Position numbers and translations under genes: made by a program
Notes under the pieces: model-generated
The model's database searches: none
The model's input: only the letters and a program-made list of their open reading frames with translations
Told to the model about the DNA's origin: nothing
Shown here: in pieces, positions 54,285 to 62,547 of the stretch
Layout: each line of letters opens with the position of its first letter
Numbering within the stretch: the stretch's first letter is position 1
From: Alphaproteobacteria bacterium
GTDB lineage: Bacteria; Pseudomonadota; Alphaproteobacteria; UBA6615
Length of the DNA stretch: 64,000 nt
Reading direction: 5' to 3'
Assembly: GCA_021774575.1 (NCBI GenBank)
Contig: JAJFIX010000009.1
Span: 62,001 to 126,000, forward strand

Positions 54285-54751
54285 GATCCAAACAACCTCC
54301 GTAGGTGGACATTTTGGCCTTTATCAGCCGTCGCCCATTGTTGACAAAACGGGCCCCCCCATCGGCGTTCGCTCTAACTGAGCGCTGCACCTATTGTTCG
54401 AGCCGCCCAAGCATTGAAATGATATGAGCCCGAACCCGCAAGCGAGGGGCCTGTGGATACTGGGGACAAGCTTGTGGGAAACTTAGATACGCAGGCTTGC
54501 GTGGCAGTTTTATCACGGTTTTGCTGCAGGGTTGGGCGTGCGATGCCGCTGAGACGGCCAAAATTCCGGATATTGGATGGCGGAGAGAGCTTCTTGGCCG
54601 ATATTTAGCCGCAATCGCCGGGAAGTAGATAAAAAATTAAGAAAATTATTAAGTTACAATGAGATAGTCAAAAATTTGGTCCGCATGGAAGGGCGGGCGA
54701 TAGCTGGTATTCCGTTTATTTTGCGCTTTCTTATGGGTTTTTAAGCCGTGC
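54285..54751. other. Intergenic region between gshB and the porin gene
   Basis: 467 bases with no convincing gene. The porin promoter side is near 54320-54347. Near 54450-54475 lies GTATCCACA (minus strand), one mismatch from a DnaA box. An AT-rich run lies at about 54630-54680. No tRNA or structured RNA was recognised. Confidence 0.5.
54320..54347 (-). promoter_or_regulatory. Candidate promoter of the porin gene
   Basis: On the minus strand, TTGTCA (54342-54347) and GATAAA (54320-54325) are 16 bases apart, about 36 bases before the start codon. A moderate match to the housekeeping consensus. Confidence 0.4.
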
Positions 54752-55693
54752 TCAACTTATTCGCCGTTCAATTGCGTCCCAAATAAGGCCGCTCAGATTA
54801 AGGTCGTCGAAGCGGTCGATTTCTTGAATGCCGGTGGGGGAAGTGACGTTTATTTCGGTAAGGAAGTCGCCGATAACGTCAATACCGACGAAAATTAGTC
54901 CTTGATCACGGAGGGTGGGGCCAATTGTGGCACATATATCACGATCACGTGTGGTGAGCTGGGCGGCGGCGGCCCGGCCACCAACATGCAAATTCGATCG
55001 CGCCTCGCCATCAGCGGGGATCCTGTTGACCGCTCCCGCAGGTTCGCCATCGACCAGAATAATGCGCTTATCACCCTGGCGCACAGCCGGTAAATAGCGC
55101 TGGACGATGACCGGTTCGGGGCTCATTTCGGTAAAGATCTCGACCAATGAGTTGAGGTTTTCATCTCCGGGCACAAGGTGAAATACGCCGGCACCACCAT
55201 TGCCAAACAGTGGCTTAATAATAATGTCTTCGTATTCGGCGCGGAAATCGGCGATTTCGCGCATGTCGCGTGTGATCAGGGTTGGCGGCATCAAACCGGG
55301 AAAATACGTGGCGAAGAGTTTTTCCGGCGCATTGCGTACCGAGACCGGGTCATTCACCACCAAAGTTTTTGGGTGGATATGCTCCAATATGTGAGTTGCG
55401 GTGATATAGGCCATGTCAAACGGCGGGTCTTGACGCATCAGCACCACGTCGGCCTCAGCTAAATTCCGGGTTTCGGCAGGACCAAGTGTCGTTGGGTTGG
55501 TGGCGTCGCGGCGTACTTCAAGGGCGCGGGCATGGGCGGTGACGTTGCCGTCGCGCAGGCTCAGGTCGCTGACAAGATAATGCAGCAATTGATGTCCACG
55601 CCGCTGTGCCTCCAATGCCAGAGCAAAGGTTGAATCGGCGTTGATATCAATGGTGTCGACCTGATCCATCTGAATGGCGACGGATAAACTCAT
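54752..55693 (-). CDS. gshB: Glutathione synthase
   Basis: 313-residue ATP-grasp enzyme joining gamma-glutamylcysteine and glycine. Family segments: [67 protein letters not shown] (ATP-grasp loop), [41 protein letters not shown], and [13 protein letters not shown]. No gshA adjacent. It lies 40 bases downstream of the BON lipoprotein gene on the same strand. Confidence 0.97.
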   Translation of the reverse strand: MSLSVAIQMDQVDTIDINADSTFALALEAQRRGHQLLHYLVSDLSLRDGNVTAHARALEVRRDATNPTTLGPAETRNLAEADVVLMRQDPPFDMAYITATHILEHIHPKTLVVNDPVSVRNAPEKLFATYFPGLMPPTLITRDMREIADFRAEYEDIIIKPLFGNGGAGVFHLVPGDENLNSLVEIFTEMSPEPVIVQRYLPAVRQGDKRIILVDGEPAGAVNRIPADGEARSNLHVGGRAAAAQLTTRDRDICATIGPTLRDQGLIFVGIDVIGDFLTEINVTSPTGIQEIDRFDDLNLSGLIWDAIERRIS

Positions 55694-55733
55694 TCTTACG
55701 TATCCTCTTATATGGGGCGTTTGGCGGGCTTAA

Positions 55734-57146
55734 TTAGCGGGCTTTTGTCGTCTCTTCTAATATCAGGTGACTTATAACCCCCTCCACACCGTCAAGGGAG
55801 GAGGCAATGCTTTCCACCGTGTCCAATTCGCCAGGCGACGTGGCTGTACCGAGGATATAGAGATGGCCATGCTCGGCACTGATCGCGTAATTCTTCGTTT
55901 CGACGGATCGGTTTGCCTGGAGGGCGACGATCATTTCGCTTTCGATCAGCCGGTCTCGGGCAATTTCACTGCGCAAGGGGGCGTCGCCGACCCTGGTTTC
56001 ATTATAGACCTCACGTACACCCGGAACCTGCCAGGCCAAGCGATAGGGAGCGCCGCGCATCTCTTCATCGGTCACGACGCCGGTGATGACGACTCGTTCG
56101 TCTTGCACTAAAAGACCGAGCCGCCGATACATGTTGGGGTCTTCCTCGTACCATAATTCGTTGATTTTAAGGCTTATTTCGGCGTCTCTGGGATTGGTCT
56201 CCGCGCCCAATGCGGCCGCCTCAATAGACCTTGTGGGGCCGGTATCTCCGATATAGGGCGCCCTGGTCAGGGGGATAGGGTCTCCGTTGTCGGACAGCGC
56301 ACTGGTTCGACGCGGATCGCTGGCCCCGTCTCCGGCAAGAGGCTGCAGGGTCGATACCGAAACCCGGCCTTGGGGTGTGACCGGTGTGATCGGGGTCATT
56401 CGAATGGGATTGGGTCGATTTGGATTGAATTGTGGGTCTAAATCCGCATCACTGGGAAAACGCCCGCCATCAACAGTTGAGCCCGCCCTCGCAGCCCTAG
56501 TGGGATTTCCGACCAGGTCAATATGGCCGACGACGTTCCTGACCCCGGAAATATTGTGGGCTAGTGCGAGCACGCGGTCCAGTTCCGTCCGGTCCTGGGC
56601 AATGCCGAGGATATAGACGGTGCCGTCATAGGTGCGCCGATGATAATTAATTGTCCTTATTTCGCGGTCGACAAGCATTTGCGCTTGCAGTTTTTTGGTC
56701 GTGACCTGATCGGTTGCGACGGTCGCGAGGCCGCGCGGCGACGCGATCCGTACTTCGTTGATAATTTCCCCAACACCGCGCGGCTGCCAGGCAAGACTAA
56801 TTGCCCGATCCATGGTCGCTTCGTCATCGACATTGCCGGTCACCAAGACCCGCCCGTCATAGATCATTAAGCCGAGGTCGCCGAGCAAGGTGTGATCCTC
56901 GCGCAGCCACAAATCGGTGATTGCCAACCGGATAGCTGTGTCGTCAACCGCACCGCCGATGCCGCGTTCTTCTTGAAAGGCAACAACGGCCCCGGCGCCC
57001 AGACCAATACCCGTCGCAACACAACCTGATAGGGCTTGGGCTGCCAGTGCGAGCCCAATCACCGAGAGCAATGACGGAAAAGATGCTCGAACGCCGGTTC
57101 GCCGCTCAAAATTCATGCAAAGTGCCATTTTCTCGCAAAGTGCCAT
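55734..57146 (-). CDS. BON-domain outer-membrane lipoprotein (DolP/YraP-like), tandem domains
   Basis: 470-residue lipoprotein: signal segment ending in lipobox ALSGC, then BON domains. The first pair (about residues 65-215) includes VDDTAIRLAITDLWLREDHTLLGDLGLMIYDGRVLVTGNV and YDGTVYILGIAQDRTELDRVLALAHNISGVRNVVGHI. After a Pro/Thr-rich linker (about 215-310), a second pair contains EISLKINELWYEEDPNMYRRLGLLVQDERVVITGVV and GHLYILGTATSPGELDTVESIA. E. coli DolP has two BON domains, so this looks like a doubled version. Three in-frame ATGs arise from an 18-bp duplication; MNFERRTG (57116) is a possible true start. Neighbours yraN, rsmI and lpoA match the dolP cluster. Confidence 0.85.
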   Translation of the reverse strand: MALCEKMALCMNFERRTGVRASFPSLLSVIGLALAAQALSGCVATGIGLGAGAVVAFQEERGIGGAVDDTAIRLAITDLWLREDHTLLGDLGLMIYDGRVLVTGNVDDEATMDRAISLAWQPRGVGEIINEVRIASPRGLATVATDQVTTKKLQAQMLVDREIRTINYHRRTYDGTVYILGIAQDRTELDRVLALAHNISGVRNVVGHIDLVGNPTRAARAGSTVDGGRFPSDADLDPQFNPNRPNPIRMTPITPVTPQGRVSVSTLQPLAGDGASDPRRTSALSDNGDPIPLTRAPYIGDTGPTRSIEAAALGAETNPRDAEISLKINELWYEEDPNMYRRLGLLVQDERVVITGVVTDEEMRGAPYRLAWQVPGVREVYNETRVGDAPLRSEIARDRLIESEMIVALQANRSVETKNYAISAEHGHLYILGTATSPGELDTVESIASSLDGVEGVISHLILEETTKAR

Positions 57147-57147
57147 T
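57117..57147. repeat. 18-bp-period duplication at the BON lipoprotein start
   Basis: GCAAAGTGCCATT occurs at 57117-57129 and 57135-57147. On the minus strand this encodes MALCEK-MALC-MNFE, duplicating the start codon. The gap 57147-57338 upstream holds the promoter region but no clear hexamers. Confidence 0.8.
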
Positions 57148-57338
57148 ATATATTTCTCCGGGTATATATTCCAGGTCGACCTATCCGCTTCCCTGTTTGC
57201 AGGGGGTTTTGGTCAATTTTTCGCCGGTCATCGGCAACCGCCAGAAGCCAGGAGCGGCGCATATCGAAGCCATGAAGATACACCGGAATCGACCTGATTC
57301 GCGCGGCATTTTCGCCATTTAAATCTTATGGGAAAACC

Positions 57339-57734
57339 TTATGGCCGCCATGCGTCGTGAATGTGAAGCGGCAATCGACGTGGGCTGACCAACACGGCAT
57401 CGAACCGCCAGTCGCAGTCTCCAAGGTGCTGGTGGCGTTGAACAAAAACCGCCGCTGCAGCGGCAATATGCGACCATTGTCTTGGGGTGATGGCACCGAT
57501 TGCGACGTCTCTGCTCGCTCTGGCTTTGACCTCAATGAAGGCAATAAGGCGGCCTCGCCGGGCGACAATATCGATTTCGGGTGAATGCGGGGGGTGGGCA
57601 CGCCAACCCCGGGCAAGGATCCGGTACCCTTTCAGCAATAGGACAAGAGCGGCCAACGATTCGGCTCTCTTTCCGCGTTTTTCGGCTTTGATCCGGTCTG
57701 CTTTACTGGTCTTCACGTCGGGCCTTGATGGCAA
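57339..57734 (-). CDS. yraN: YraN family protein (putative endonuclease-like)
   Basis: 131-residue protein of the UPF0102/YraN family with a restriction-endonuclease-like core: KRAESLAALVLLLKGYRILARGWRAHPPHSPEIDIVARRGRLIAFIEVKARAS. The E...D...ExK residues are all visible. Biochemical role unproven. It overlaps the rsmI 3' end by 32 bases and is the next gene of that operon. Confidence 0.93.
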   Translation of the reverse strand: MPSRPDVKTSKADRIKAEKRGKRAESLAALVLLLKGYRILARGWRAHPPHSPEIDIVARRGRLIAFIEVKARASRDVAIGAITPRQWSHIAAAAAVFVQRHQHLGDCDWRFDAVLVSPRRLPLHIHDAWRP

Positions 57735-58593
57735 TTTGGTATAAATCTCGTCTGTTAACGCCGGTCGCTGCGGCCACCAAATCGGCGGCGTCCCGGACCG
57801 AAAGTGTTTGGGTTAGCGTGTCCATTAATTGCGCCATTGCCGATCCTGCTGGTGTCTCCATGCCATTTTTGATCGCCGAGCTATCGGTGGCGGGCGGTCC
57901 GATAACGATCACGGTTTCACCCTTGGGCGGGCCGGCTTCGTGATAATGAGCGGCGAGTTCGCCAAGAGACCCTCGGCGGACCTCCTCATATAGTTTTGTC
58001 AGTTCCCGAGCGACCGCTGCGGGCCGCTCGCCCAGCGCGGCCGCAAGATCGGTCAATGTCGCGGCGAGGCGTCGTGGCGACTCATAGATAATGAGGCTTG
58101 TCCCAATGGACGAAATTTCTGCAACTGCCGCACGCCGGGCGCCAACCTTGACCGGCAAAAATCCGAGAAAAGTAAACCGGTCACTTGGCACGCCCGCCAG
58201 GGTCAGGGCGGCGAGAGCCGCCGAAGGGCCGGGGGCCGTGGTCACCGTTAACCCGGCGGCAACGGCGTCACGAACCAATTTATAGCCGGGATCGGAGATT
58301 AACGGCGTCCCGGCGTCACTCACTAGGGCAACGGCCGCGCCATTTTGCATCAGGTCGATCAAGTTTGGTCGGGCGCGGGCCGCGTTATGGTCATGATAGG
58401 GCGTCATTTTGGTCGAAATGGCGAAGGATTTTAGCAGTTTTCCTGTGGTTCGGGTATCTTCGCAGGCAATGAAATTTGCTTGTTGGAGCATTTCTAAGGC
58501 TCGAGCGCTGATATCTCCTAAATTACCAATGGGTGTCGCCACGATATAAAGACCGGGGTCAAGCTGTGGCTGAGTGGTTTCAGAGTGCGGCAT
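57703..58593 (-). CDS. rsmI: 16S rRNA (cytidine1402-2'-O)-methyltransferase RsmI
   Basis: 296-residue SAM methyltransferase of the tetrapyrrole-methylase fold, modifying C1402 in the ribosomal P site. Landmarks: LYIVATPIGNLGDISARALEML, FIACEDTRTTGKLL, ALVSDAGTPLISDPGYKLVRDA, and GPSAALAALTLAGVPSDRFTFLGFLP. The start at MPHSETTQ (58593) is chosen because the track's 24 extra residues are unlike the family. Divergent from lpoA. Confidence 0.95.
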   Translation of the reverse strand: MPHSETTQPQLDPGLYIVATPIGNLGDISARALEMLQQANFIACEDTRTTGKLLKSFAISTKMTPYHDHNAARARPNLIDLMQNGAAVALVSDAGTPLISDPGYKLVRDAVAAGLTVTTAPGPSAALAALTLAGVPSDRFTFLGFLPVKVGARRAAVAEISSIGTSLIIYESPRRLAATLTDLAAALGERPAAVARELTKLYEEVRRGSLGELAAHYHEAGPPKGETVIVIGPPATDSSAIKNGMETPAGSAMAQLMDTLTQTLSVRDAADLVAAATGVNRRDLYQIAIKARREDQ

Positions 58594-58632
58594 TGTTGTT
58601 TGGCTGCGTTGGACGGGGTAGTCTGGCAAAAC

Positions 58633-58671
58633 CCGTGATTGCTGTTCTGGCGCAATGAGGCGCAATCACGG
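58633..58671. repeat. Inverted repeat in the rsmI/lpoA divergent region
   Basis: Perfect 10-bp arms CCGTGATTGC and GCAATCACGG separated by 19 bases that themselves contain a second GGCGCAAT copy. It is placed midway between the divergent starts, so it could be an operator or a cruciform-forming element. Confidence 0.5.
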
Positions 58672-58725
58672 TTCTACCATGTGCGGGAATGACCATCACC
58701 GGTTTCGACCGGGGATGAAGGGAGT

Positions 58726-60216
58726 GTGGAAACGGTGCGCAATAGACTGGCAAATATTTCACTCGCAAAACTGTCGTTTATGACGATCGCCGCGATTTGT
58801 CTTGGTGCCTGTACGGCTGCTGGGGATATGTTGCAGAGCCGGGGTGGCGCTGTCCAGCAAAGCAATGAGATTGCCCAAGGTGGCGACGGCGACTATTCCG
58901 CATTTTCAGAATTTCAAGTGCCGTTGAATACCGGAGCTCCGGCAGCGATTCTCAACGTCAATCATGAACGTGGGACACCGGGCGTCGTGCGGGTCGCCCT
59001 GTTGGCGCCGTTAACCGGCGAACGGGCGGCGATCGGGCGCGATTTACTTGATGCGGCTCAAATCTCTTTATTTGAAGTCGCCGGTGATAATCTACAATTA
59101 CTACCTTACGATACGAACGGCACGCCGGGCGGCGCGGCGCGGGCCGCCGAGCAAGCCGTTTCGGAAGGGGCGCAACTTATTCTCGGGCCGTTGCTCTCTG
59201 GGTCGGTGACTGCAGTGGCACCGGTGGCCCGGTCGCGGGGGGTCCCGGTCGTAGCATTTTCCAACGATGTCACGGTTGCGGGCCGCGGGGTCTATACGAT
59301 GGGGTTTGTCCCCCAGGATCAAGTTCGCCGAGTGGTCGATTTTGCCATGAATAGCGGCCTGACAAGATTTGCCGGACTGGTGCCAAATAGTTCCTATGGC
59401 GCGGCGATGGCGGACGCATTGAGCGGCGCTATACCGCGTTTCAATGCCGAACTCGCCGAAATTAAATTCTATAGTTTTGATGCGGACGGTCAGACCAGAG
59501 GGATCACCGGTGCGCCGGTAACCGAAGCAAACAGAGCTGTTCGTGAATTGGCTGACTTTGACCGACGGGTGCGGACACTGGAGGCTAAAAAGGCACAACT
59601 TGAGGCAAATGGGTCCGAGCAGGCGCTGGCCGAACTGGCGCGGCTGCAATTGTTGCAGACCGAAGTCGGGCCGAATTTTGATGCCGTATTGCTGCCCGCG
59701 GGTGGGAACGATGTGCTTCGCCTGGCGCCGTTATTGGCCTTTTATGATGTTGACCCGTCGAATGCGCGGCTCTTGGGAACATGGCTTTGGGATGACCCTC
59801 GTCTAGGCACGGAGCCGACGATGGTTGGGGCATGGTATGCGGCGCCGCCACCACAATCGCGCGAGATTTTCTTGACCAAGTTCCGCGATACCTATGGCAG
59901 GGAGCCGGACCGTCGCGCGACCCTCGCCTTCGACGGATTAGCGATGGCCGCCGTGCTTTCCAATAGGGTGGCCAACGGGCGGCCCTTCAGCCAACGGGAG
60001 ATGACCGCATCCAGTGGCTTTGTCGGCACTGACGGCATTTTTCGCCTCTTGCCTTCGGGTTTGGTGCAACGGGGCCTGGCGGTGCTGCAGATCGAAAATG
60101 ACGGGGTGACCGTGGTCGATCCGGCGCCGCGAAACTTCAACGAACTGCGCGAGAGAGAAAATCGCGGCCGGTCAGATAATCGGCGTCGCGGATTTAGTGA
60201 ACGTTTGATTAGGTAA
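58726..60216 (+). CDS. lpoA: Penicillin-binding protein activator LpoA/LppC family lipoprotein
   Basis: 496-residue outer-membrane lipoprotein. N-terminal signal with lipobox CLGAC, a disordered stretch, then a periplasmic-binding-protein (type 1) fold from about residue 80: VRVALLAPLTGERAAIGRDLLDAAQISLFE, QLILGPLLSGSVTAVAPVARSRGVPVVAFSND, LVPNSSYGAAMADAL and FDAVLLPAGG. LpoA activates PBP1A for peptidoglycan synthesis in gammaproteobacteria; in alphaproteobacteria the role is inferred. The start may instead be the GTG at 58735, which is better spaced from GGGAG. Confidence 0.9.
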   Translation: METVRNRLANISLAKLSFMTIAAICLGACTAAGDMLQSRGGAVQQSNEIAQGGDGDYSAFSEFQVPLNTGAPAAILNVNHERGTPGVVRVALLAPLTGERAAIGRDLLDAAQISLFEVAGDNLQLLPYDTNGTPGGAARAAEQAVSEGAQLILGPLLSGSVTAVAPVARSRGVPVVAFSNDVTVAGRGVYTMGFVPQDQVRRVVDFAMNSGLTRFAGLVPNSSYGAAMADALSGAIPRFNAELAEIKFYSFDADGQTRGITGAPVTEANRAVRELADFDRRVRTLEAKKAQLEANGSEQALAELARLQLLQTEVGPNFDAVLLPAGGNDVLRLAPLLAFYDVDPSNARLLGTWLWDDPRLGTEPTMVGAWYAAPPPQSREIFLTKFRDTYGREPDRRATLAFDGLAMAAVLSNRVANGRPFSQREMTASSGFVGTDGIFRLLPSGLVQRGLAVLQIENDGVTVVDPAPRNFNELRERENRGRSDNRRRGFSERLIR

Positions 60217-60225
60217 CGCCGGTGA

Positions 60226-61566
60226 TTAGGTAGCGCCGGCGCCTTCCAGCCAACTCGCCAATTTGCTCCATATCTGGGTTTCTGCCCGACGGCTGGTGAC
60301 CATGCCGATATGCCCCAAATCCGGGCGCAGAATTTCGGTATTCCCAAGTTGGGTGACGAGGCCAAGGGCGGACCGGGGGGGGACGATGCGGTCGGCACGC
60401 GGCACGACGAGGAGTGTGGGGGCCTCGATCCGGCTTGGGTCGATGACCTGTCCGTCAATTTTCCAGTTGCCGGTCATTGGCGTGTTCTCCACATACCAGC
60501 CCTGCAAGCATTCCATGGCGACCGGTCCGGCAAGGGGCACACCGTCGTTAATCCAATCTTCCAGCGCGACAAAGTCTTGCGCCTTCGGGCTGTTGGGATC
60601 CAGGGTGGCAAAGGCTTGAAACTTGCGCAGGACCAGGAACGGGTCGAGGGTGGCAAAAAGTGCCTGGAGGATGTCGACAGGCAGTTCCCCAAATAAATCG
60701 ATTAACGGTCGGCAGGCGAGCACCGCTGCCTCAGACATCGTCGATATATCGGAACCGCCGGCGTGAAAATCCCAAGGTGTCGCCAGCAAAGCCAGTTTTG
60801 AGACCTTCGAGGGCTGGCGCTGGGTCAGCGCGACGGCCAGCAAGCCGCCCATGCAATAGCCGACAATGGGGACCGGACCACCAGCAAGCTCGACCGCCCG
60901 GTCGAGGGCCGGCTCCAACCGGTGAACGATATAGTCTGTGAGTGTGTAATCGCGCTCGATCACTCCGGGTGGTCCCCATTCCAGGGCCAATGGCCGCATC
61001 TGTTCGCGCCCGGAATTTGGTTTTGCCAGCCAGCGCAAAAAACTGCGATGGGGTGTCAAATCAAGCACATAACCGCGATTTACCAAAGATGGAATGAATA
61101 ATACCGGGGCGCCTTTCGGCCCGCCATTTTCTTTTCCATCGGCGCCATAGTCGAGGAGCTCCGATGAACCGTTTTGCCAAATCGTTGGTTTCCGGGTCGG
61201 CGGGCGTTGATAAGGGTGGGTGCGATAAGCGTCGATGCCTCGCTGCAGCAAATCGAACCGGCGATGCGCCTCTTTGCCAACAGCGGCCTGGAAATCGGGC
61301 CAGAACGTTGAATTAGGCTGATTTGGGTCGTTTTGCGTTTTTTGCAGGGCGTCGAGCTTTTGTCCCAGTTGCTTTATTTTTCCCTGAAGCTCGGGGCTTG
61401 GCGCGGTTGCCGGATTTTTGCTCTCCAACAGTTTTTTCCAATAGGGCAACACGTGCGGTAACGCGGTCAATGACCCGTTCCAGCTCGTCCAGGCGAGGGT
61501 CAGGTGCAGGGGCAGCGGTACCGGGCCGCGCCGTATCATTGGGTTTTGCGTTTGCCGCTCGGCCAT
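60226..61566 (-). CDS. phaC: PHA synthase-like alpha/beta hydrolase (PhaC class III-like)
   Basis: 446-residue protein resembling class III polyhydroxyalkanoate synthase subunit PhaC. The lipase-like box has catalytic cysteine (PIVGYCMGGLLAVAL, about residue 238), with later Asp in VVPRADRIVPP and His in DLGHIGMV. VLFIPSLVNRGYVLDLTPHRSFLRWLA is the conserved oxyanion region. The N-terminus (RRGPVPLPLHLTLAWTSW) looks genuine, yet its codons lie inside the PhaE-like gene: the overlap is 254 bases from 61566, or 227 from the ATG at 61539. It may be a PHA synthase or a related depolymerase/thioesterase. Confidence 0.82.
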   Translation of the reverse strand: MAERQTQNPMIRRGPVPLPLHLTLAWTSWNGSLTALPHVLPYWKKLLESKNPATAPSPELQGKIKQLGQKLDALQKTQNDPNQPNSTFWPDFQAAVGKEAHRRFDLLQRGIDAYRTHPYQRPPTRKPTIWQNGSSELLDYGADGKENGGPKGAPVLFIPSLVNRGYVLDLTPHRSFLRWLAKPNSGREQMRPLALEWGPPGVIERDYTLTDYIVHRLEPALDRAVELAGGPVPIVGYCMGGLLAVALTQRQPSKVSKLALLATPWDFHAGGSDISTMSEAAVLACRPLIDLFGELPVDILQALFATLDPFLVLRKFQAFATLDPNSPKAQDFVALEDWINDGVPLAGPVAMECLQGWYVENTPMTGNWKIDGQVIDPSRIEAPTLLVVPRADRIVPPRSALGLVTQLGNTEILRPDLGHIGMVTSRRAETQIWSKLASWLEGAGAT

Positions 61567-61729
61567 CCTGGTTCCCGAATTGTTCCTGGGTCATAGCGTC
61601 CATGATATGGGTCCAATATTGCGACCAATATCGGGTCATGTCTGGATTCTGCGCGTATTCCGAAAATTGTTCTTCCCACAAATCCAAATAGGAGCGGGCA
61701 AGTTCCGCGAGATCGGGTTTCTGAGCCAT
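61313..61729 (-). CDS. PhaE-like/phasin-like small protein overlapping phaC
   Basis: 138-residue protein: an N-terminal aromatic helix region (ELARSYLDLWEEQFSEYAQNPDMTRYWSQYW) reminiscent of PhaE, the non-catalytic partner of class III PHA synthase. It is followed by a predicted coiled coil (RLDELERVIDRVTARVALLEKTV) and a Lys/Ala-rich tail like that of phasins and PhaR partners. The last 76-85 codons are read in a different frame from phaC on the same strand. Divergent from phaR. The PhaE assignment is by pattern and context. Confidence 0.7.
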   Translation of the reverse strand: MAQKPDLAELARSYLDLWEEQFSEYAQNPDMTRYWSQYWTHIMDAMTQEQFGNQDGRAANAKPNDTARPGTAAPAPDPRLDELERVIDRVTARVALLEKTVGEQKSGNRAKPRASGKNKATGTKARRPAKNAKRPKSA

Positions 61730-61790
61730 GGGTGACTATAAACGCGGGCAGTGGGGCCGCGCAATCGTTGCAAGAGCGCCAAATTTTGCG

Positions 61791-61838
61791 CTGCACAAAT
61801 AATGCCTCTGATCATTACGCATCTGCACAATAATCTGC
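61791..61838. promoter_or_regulatory. Candidate PhaR operator
   Basis: CTGCACAA occurs at 61791-61798 and 61823-61830, exactly 32 bases (three helical turns) apart, followed by another CTGC at 61835-61838, in the gap between phaR and the PhaE-like gene. PhaR proteins bind TGC-rich sites and repress their own gene and phasin genes. Confidence 0.4.
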
Positions 61839-61886
61839 TAGATTTGCCTTATTGAGTGCGCGCAAATAGTACAGGAACCCATTGGT

Positions 61887-62543
61887 ATGGCCGAGAAATC
61901 CAAGACGTCACGCAAAACCGGTAAATCGACCTCGGCCGAGGGCGGCGGAGCCCAATCCGGTGACGAAAAAATCGTCATCAAGAAATACGCCAACCGACGC
62001 CTCTATGATACGAGGGCCAGCTGCTACGTAACCCTGGACAATCTCGCCTCCATGGTGCGCGACGATGAAGATTTCATTGTCGTCGATGCCAAGACCGGCG
62101 AGGATTTAACTCGTTCGGTTTTGGCACAAATTATTTTTGAGGCCGAGGCCAAAGGCGCCAATATGCTGCCGACGAATTTTCTGCGGCACGTAATCGGGTT
62201 TTATGGTGACAGCCTGCAATCAATGTTGCCGGATTATCTGGAACATTCCATGGCGGCCTTTTCCAACCATCAAAACCAGCTGCGCGATCAAATGAAAAAT
62301 ATGGGCAGTGCCTTGGGCATGTCGCAATATGAGGAAATCGGCCGCCGAAATATGGCGATGTTTGAGCAAGCCGCAGAAATGTTTTCGCCTTTTGGGCCGG
62401 GCTTTGGCGGTGGTGCATCGAAAGAAAACGAAGACGATGCACCGGCGGAGCAGGCCGCACCCGCAGATGATAAGAAATTCGACGCCCTTAAATCTCAGTT
62501 AGACGCGCTCCAGCGTCAGCTAGACGGGCTGTCTTCCAAATAA
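61887..62543 (+). CDS. phaR: Polyhydroxyalkanoate synthesis repressor PhaR
   Basis: 218-residue regulator. The PHB/PHA accumulation DNA-binding domain is clear (IVIKKYANRRLYDTRASCYVTLDNLASMVRDDEDFIVVDAKTGEDLTRSVLAQIIFE), followed by the PHB-binding domain with DYLEHSMAAFSNHQNQLRDQM. A C-terminal helix ends in LDALQRQLDGL. It senses PHA granules and releases DNA when polymer is present. Divergent from the phaE/phaC-like genes. Stop lies 4 bases from the purF stop. Confidence 0.95.
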   Translation: MAEKSKTSRKTGKSTSAEGGGAQSGDEKIVIKKYANRRLYDTRASCYVTLDNLASMVRDDEDFIVVDAKTGEDLTRSVLAQIIFEAEAKGANMLPTNFLRHVIGFYGDSLQSMLPDYLEHSMAAFSNHQNQLRDQMKNMGSALGMSQYEEIGRRNMAMFEQAAEMFSPFGPGFGGGASKENEDDAPAEQAAPADDKKFDALKSQLDALQRQLDGLSSK

Positions 62544-62547
62544 TTCT

